Assembly (NCBI GenBank): GCA_026770615.1
Contig: MU631568.1
Coordinates: forward strand, 168,169 to 179,240
Origin: Pavlovales sp. CCMP2436
Lineage: Eukaryota; Haptophyta; Pavlovophyceae; Pavlovales
Length of the DNA stretch: 11,072 nt
Direction: 5' to 3'
Part shown: positions 8,801-11,072 of the stretch, piece after piece
How the letters are laid out: each line of letters opens with the position of its first letter
Numbering within the stretch: position 1 is the first letter of the stretch
Translations under genes and position numbers: made by a program
The notes under the pieces: model-generated
Told to the model about the DNA's origin: nothing
Seen by the model: the letters and a program-made list of their open reading frames with translations, nothing else
Databases searched by the model: none

Positions 8801-10012
8801 GGCCGCTCCACTCCCCGTGCCCGCCGCGCCCGCCCTGCAGGTGCCCCGCCATCTGCCCCTGCATCTGCATGCCTGCCATGTGCGGCTGCGCCCAGCCGCC
8901 GCCCCGCGCGCCTAGCCGTCCGCCGCCTCTGCCCGCCCACTGCTCGCCACCTCCCCCCACCCCACGCCCCACGCCCCTCGGCCGCAGCGCCCCGGGCCGA
9001 TCGTCCGGACCGCTCCCCTGCGCGGGCCCCTCGCGCTCCCTCTTGCGTCGCTCCCTCCCCCCGCTCTCTTTACCGCTACGCTCGGAGCTGCCAGAGCGCG
9101 ATCGCGCAGCCCGCCGAGGCGGTGGCGAGCCGGTGCCAGCGGCCTCGCCGGCGCCTCTGTTCGCCTCGTCGAACGACAACGGCTCCCACGCAGCCGAATC
9201 GTACATCGCTGCCGCCTCGTGTCGTGGGTCGCGCATCGTCCCGTCAGGCCCCACCCCGTGCACCCACGCAGCCTCGGCGCTTCCCCAGGTCTCGCTCGCA
9301 GACTGCCGCGCAGCCTCGCCCCCCCCCCCCCGCCTGCGCGGCGCAAATCCGCGCGCCTCGACCGCTCCGTCGCCACCGCGCCCCGTGCCGCCGCGTGCGC
9401 CGTCCCGTCCTACCCGCCCACCGTAGCCGTCGCCACCGCCGACCTCCTCGTTGTTGTCTTCGTCGTCACTCTCCGAATCGGAGCCGCCGCCCCGCCTTCC
9501 GCGCCGCCTGCGCGAGCCTCTGCGCCCCTCGTCCCGCACAAAGCTTCGCGCGGCGATGGCGTCGAACAGCTCGCTGCCGAATGCCCGCGCGTCTGCGCGG
9601 CAGCGAAGGCGGGGGTGGGGATTCGCATGTCAGCTAGCTTGCACGCCTGAGGCGCGCGAGAGAAAGTAAGAGAGCTGGGCTCACCTGCCGCGGGCACGCG
9701 CAGGCTCTGTTGTAACAGGCTCACGCACTGCGCCTGCAGCTCCTCGGCGCTGCGCTCCGTGCGCAGCAGCTCGAGCAGGCGCGCGGCAGGCGCGGACGAG
9801 CTGCCCTCGCACCTGCGAAGGGCGAGACACGCGCGCGCGCAGGCAGGAGGGGCGGAGGCCATGGTGGGCGCGAGGTCGCGGCGGCAAGATGGAGCGCACG
9901 CGCGCGGAGCGCACGCAGCGGGGTGAAATCGCGCGGTGCGCGCGCACAGGGGCTCGAGCTTCTGGATGAGATACGCGTCCAGGTGGCCCGCATCCGCCTC
10001 GTCGAAGAGCAT
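5899..10012 (-). CDS. RBM26/RBM27-like RNA-binding protein (PWI-like + RRM)
   Basis: Six exons on the minus strand: 10012-9948, 9812-9685, 9592-8780, 8466-7688, 7408-6956 and 6747-5899 (TAG at 5901-5899). All phases agree, giving about 1028 residues. Domains: N-terminal PWI-like fold (1 to about 86) with KLEPLCE, RSAEELQAQCVSLLQQSL and ELFDAIAARSF, matching the LEPICD, EKELKALC and KLFDAV segments of animal RBM26/27; a disordered Arg/Gly/Ser and acidic region, then a Gly/Met/Pro region with scattered Cys; an RRM at about 548-619 (CNIYVSKLPAE, HFGQFGEVVKVKLL, ALVLFASPAQ, then ARVSYAHK across an intron); a Gln/Met tract (about 627-669); the family helix QVEQQK then ALLQKLSTLKN and KEEKAALMKQI; and a Gly/Asp tail. 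Known family role: RBM26/27 act with the MTR4-ZFC3H1 system in nuclear polyadenylated RNA decay. That role is inferred for this gene. The usual CCCH zinc finger is not visible. The start is the first ATG after an in-frame TGA six bases upstream. The donor after 6956 is GA; a GT donor after 6971 is an alternative. Confidence 0.82.
6131..6285 (-). repeat. in-frame 99-nt duplication in the Gly/Asp-rich tail
   Basis: A segment of about 56 bp at 6131-6186 recurs at 6230-6285 with about two mismatches. The offset of 99 bp equals 33 codons. It encodes part of the GGDGDGGGG-type tail of the RBM26-like protein. Keeping a multiple of three suggests expansion under reading-frame constraint. The tail is probably disordered and acidic. 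Confidence 0.65.
6478..6672 (-). other. possible GC-AG intron (195 nt) inside the last exon of the RBM26-like gene
   Basis: On the coding strand CAG|GCACGC follows the MKQIQ codons and CCGCAG|GCC precedes ALAAKTKAAISRDTDHLLKL. The 195 nt between is a multiple of three with no stop, and encodes Pro/Arg/Ser-rich sequence unlike the family. Joining the flanks would bring the KEEKAALMKQIQ helix next to the KTK...LLKLKQ helix, as in animal RBM26. If spliced, the protein is about 963 residues. It may instead be retained coding sequence. Confidence 0.4.
7187..7315 (-). repeat. CAG/ATG-type coding repeat (poly-Gln and Gln-Met tract)
   Basis: About 43 codons of CAG, CAA and ATG, built from CTG and CATCTG units on the plus strand, encode a Gln/Met tract just after the RRM. 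It is interrupted by MHE. Such tracts are prone to length change and are usually disordered or coiled-coil-forming. The Leu- and Cys-rich plus-strand frames here are shadows of it. Confidence 0.85.
7409..7687 (-). other. intron splitting the RRM, with poly-A and CA repeats
   Basis: The donor CAG|GTGATT follows the FASPAQ codons and the acceptor CCCCTGCAG|GCT precedes AASAVRTETH. The 279-nt intron holds an A18-20 run (about 7555-7576) and a CACACA-rich stretch (7612-7660) on the plus strand, plus a C-rich tract immediately before the acceptor. Phase 0. Confidence 0.75.
8467..8779 (-). other. intron 3 of the RBM26-like gene with microsatellite and palindromes
   Basis: The donor GCAG|GTGAGT and acceptor AATAG|CG give matching phase 1, with a 313-nt intron. 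It contains an irregular TAG/TAT trinucleotide repeat near the acceptor (about 8467-8535), a 32-bp palindrome (8663-8694) and a 15-bp one (8704-8718). Confidence 0.75.
8663..8694. repeat. 32-bp palindrome with one mismatch, inside intron 3
   Basis: AAAACCTCGCC (8668-8678) is followed with no spacer by its exact reverse complement (8679-8689). With one mismatch the symmetry extends to TTGT...ACAA at 8663-8694. A second inverted repeat, TTGATTC/GAATCAA with a one-base centre, lies at 8704-8718. Confidence 0.85.
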
Positions 10013-10466
10013 CGCTCACGCTGCGCAGGATGGCTGCCACTGCTCTGCTTTATTCTAAAGTTAGTTAGTATGACCCTTCACCACACCCGCAGTCGCCCAA
10101 GGCGTAGAGGGAGGTGGCTGACACATTTACTCAGATACAGACATCAGGTAGCATTAGAAATCAGATGAGGCCGCGCAACGAGCACCCTCGATAATTAAAT
10201 GCCCCCCAGTGACCCCCATGCTGCACCAGGGGGGCGATTATTAGCGTCGGGTCGCGACCAGAGGGTGTAAGTCAGTGAGCGCCTCAAGACGGCTCTCCTC
10301 GTCTCCCGCCTGCTTCGCCGCCTGCGCGAGGAATCAATCGTCCCCTGGCTGACTTGTGAACACGGACTTGCTGCACCAGTGACTCTCCCAACTTGAGCTT
10401 GTTGTGTGTATTTATATTTATGATAGGGATTCAAGCTGGCGACTGTATTTATATCTATTTATATAA
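10013..10466. promoter_or_regulatory. upstream region of the RBM26-like gene
   Basis: No gene is recognised. On the minus strand this is the region 5' of the ATG at 10012 and must hold its 5' untranslated region and probably its promoter. A/T-rich stretches resembling TATAAATA occur on the minus strand at about 10400-10470, but they are 400 bases or more from the start codon, so their use as a TATA box is speculative. Open frames at 10195-10434 show no recognisable protein. Confidence 0.35.
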
Positions 10467-10640
10467 ATATATATAGCGGCTCAGCATGGTATATATAGCG
10501 GCCGGGGCGCACACACTCACACCCTTTGGTGTGAGTGCTGGTGCATGAGGATTTGGGTCGATCGCTCGACCTCAGCCTGACGTCGACAAACCCAGTGACT
10601 GAACAACACCTGTTGAACCATGCTGAGCCGCTATATATAT
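10467..10640. mobile_element. small inverted-repeat element (MITE- or foldback-like), 174 bp
   Basis: The 24 bases at 10467-10490 (ATATATATAGCGGCTCAGCA then TGGT) recur as an exact reverse complement at 10617-10640. The interior holds a second copy of ATATATAGCGGC just inside the left arm (10491-10502), a 10-bp-arm hairpin CACTCACACC/GGTGTGAGTG with a four-base loop (10514-10537) and a 6-bp hairpin GGTCGA/TCGACC (10556-10571). Both sides are TA-rich, which would suit insertion into TA and hides any target duplication. No coding capacity. Confidence 0.6.
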
Positions 10641-11072
10641 ATATATATATATCACCGCTCAGCGATACGTCACCGCTGAGATCACCAATGGACTCGCTTG
10701 CTCGCGCACTGTGGGGCGGCCCCGCGTTGCGCAGCGACTCCAGCGCTTTGTTTTCGGTTTCCTCATCATCCACCACTTCTACCAGCTCCCCACTTCGGCG
10801 TAGCGCGTAGGAGCCTGCGTCGGAGCGCTTAGATCAGCCTGACTTGAACTTGAAACGTACCGCCAGCCCGAACCCCCCTGCATTCATATATGTATATGAA
10901 ACGGCCGGATCGCGCTGCCCGCTCGCGAGGCAGCCCGATGGGCTGCCTCGCAAAGCTGTTGTACGCACTGCTATCGGCCACCTCCATCACGGATGCTTCA
11001 TCTACTACCTCATCCACCGCGCCTCCGCGCGGTTGCTCGCGCCATGCGCGCGCGAACAAGTTCACGGCATTC
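10641..11072. other. right-edge region, possible minus-strand coding fragment
   Basis: Minus-strand frames at about 10805-10688 (GELVEVVDDEETENKALESL) and 11072-10960 (NLFARAWREQ, GGAVDEVVDEASVMEVADSS) have acidic, protein-like composition and could be pieces of a decayed or spliced gene entering from the right. They are in different frames and match no family I recognise. Short inverted repeats lie at 10657-10679 (CTCAGCG/CGCTGAG) and 10883-10900 (TTCATATA/TATATGAA). Confidence 0.25.
10925..10951. repeat. perfect hairpin, 12-bp arms, 3-base loop
   Basis: GCGAGGCAGCCC (10925-10936) and GGGCTGCCTCGC (10940-10951) are exact reverse complements around GAT. It is very stable. No T-run follows, so it does not look like a terminator. 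It may be part of a repeat element or a fold in a transcript. Confidence 0.8.

Noticed and set aside
8704..9650. Plus-strand Pro/Arg-rich frames opposite exon 3
   Set aside because: They are shadows of the minus-strand exon that joins in phase to the PWI-like and RRM exons.
10420..10445. A tRNA B-box-like GCTTGAATCC on the minus strand
   Set aside because: There is no matching A box and no cloverleaf around it.

Overview
The window is nuclear DNA from a GC-rich, intron-rich unicellular eukaryote, probably an alga or related protist. The evidence is multi-exon genes with GT-AG introns, no bacterial gene packing, long poly-C and AAT/CA microsatellites inside introns, Gly/Ala/Gln/Asp-rich low-complexity protein, and several transposable-element remnants. 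Lineage cannot be fixed from the sequence. Non-canonical splice donors and C-rich tracts before acceptors would fit a haptophyte or similar alga, but that is inference.

Layout, left to right. (1) 1-464, plus strand: the C-terminal end of a protein that runs off the left edge, resembling the tail of algal retrotransposon polyproteins. (2) About 801-4590: a probable Mutator-like (MULE) DNA transposon about 3.8 kb long. It has degenerate terminal inverted repeats of about 100 bp (801-907 and 4484-4590) and a minus-strand, intron-containing transposase-like gene with a SWIM zinc finger and a C-terminal Tudor/chromo-barrel-like module. The gene is decayed: two in-frame stops, a lost splice donor and a frameshift. 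(3) 4591-5898: no convincing gene, but a run of strong stem-loops between about 5130 and 5445. (4) 5899-10012, minus strand: the one well-supported intact gene. It has six exons with matching phases and encodes about 1028 residues: an N-terminal PWI-like domain, a long disordered Gly/Arg and Gly/Met region, an RRM, a poly-Gln/Met tract, the family's conserved helical segment and a Gly/Asp tail. This is an RBM26/RBM27-type nuclear RNA-binding protein, but no CCCH zinc finger can be seen. (5) 10013-11072: its upstream region, holding a compact 174-bp element with perfect 24-bp inverted ends and internal hairpins (10467-10640) and a 12-bp-arm hairpin at 10925-10951.

The genes do not form a pathway. 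A host RNA-processing gene sits among transposable-element remnants. The most useful observations are the exon model of the RBM26-like gene with its apparent GA-AG and possible GC-AG introns, the C-to-T type decay and subterminal repeat architecture of the MULE, and the undescribed small inverted-repeat element upstream of the RNA-binding gene.
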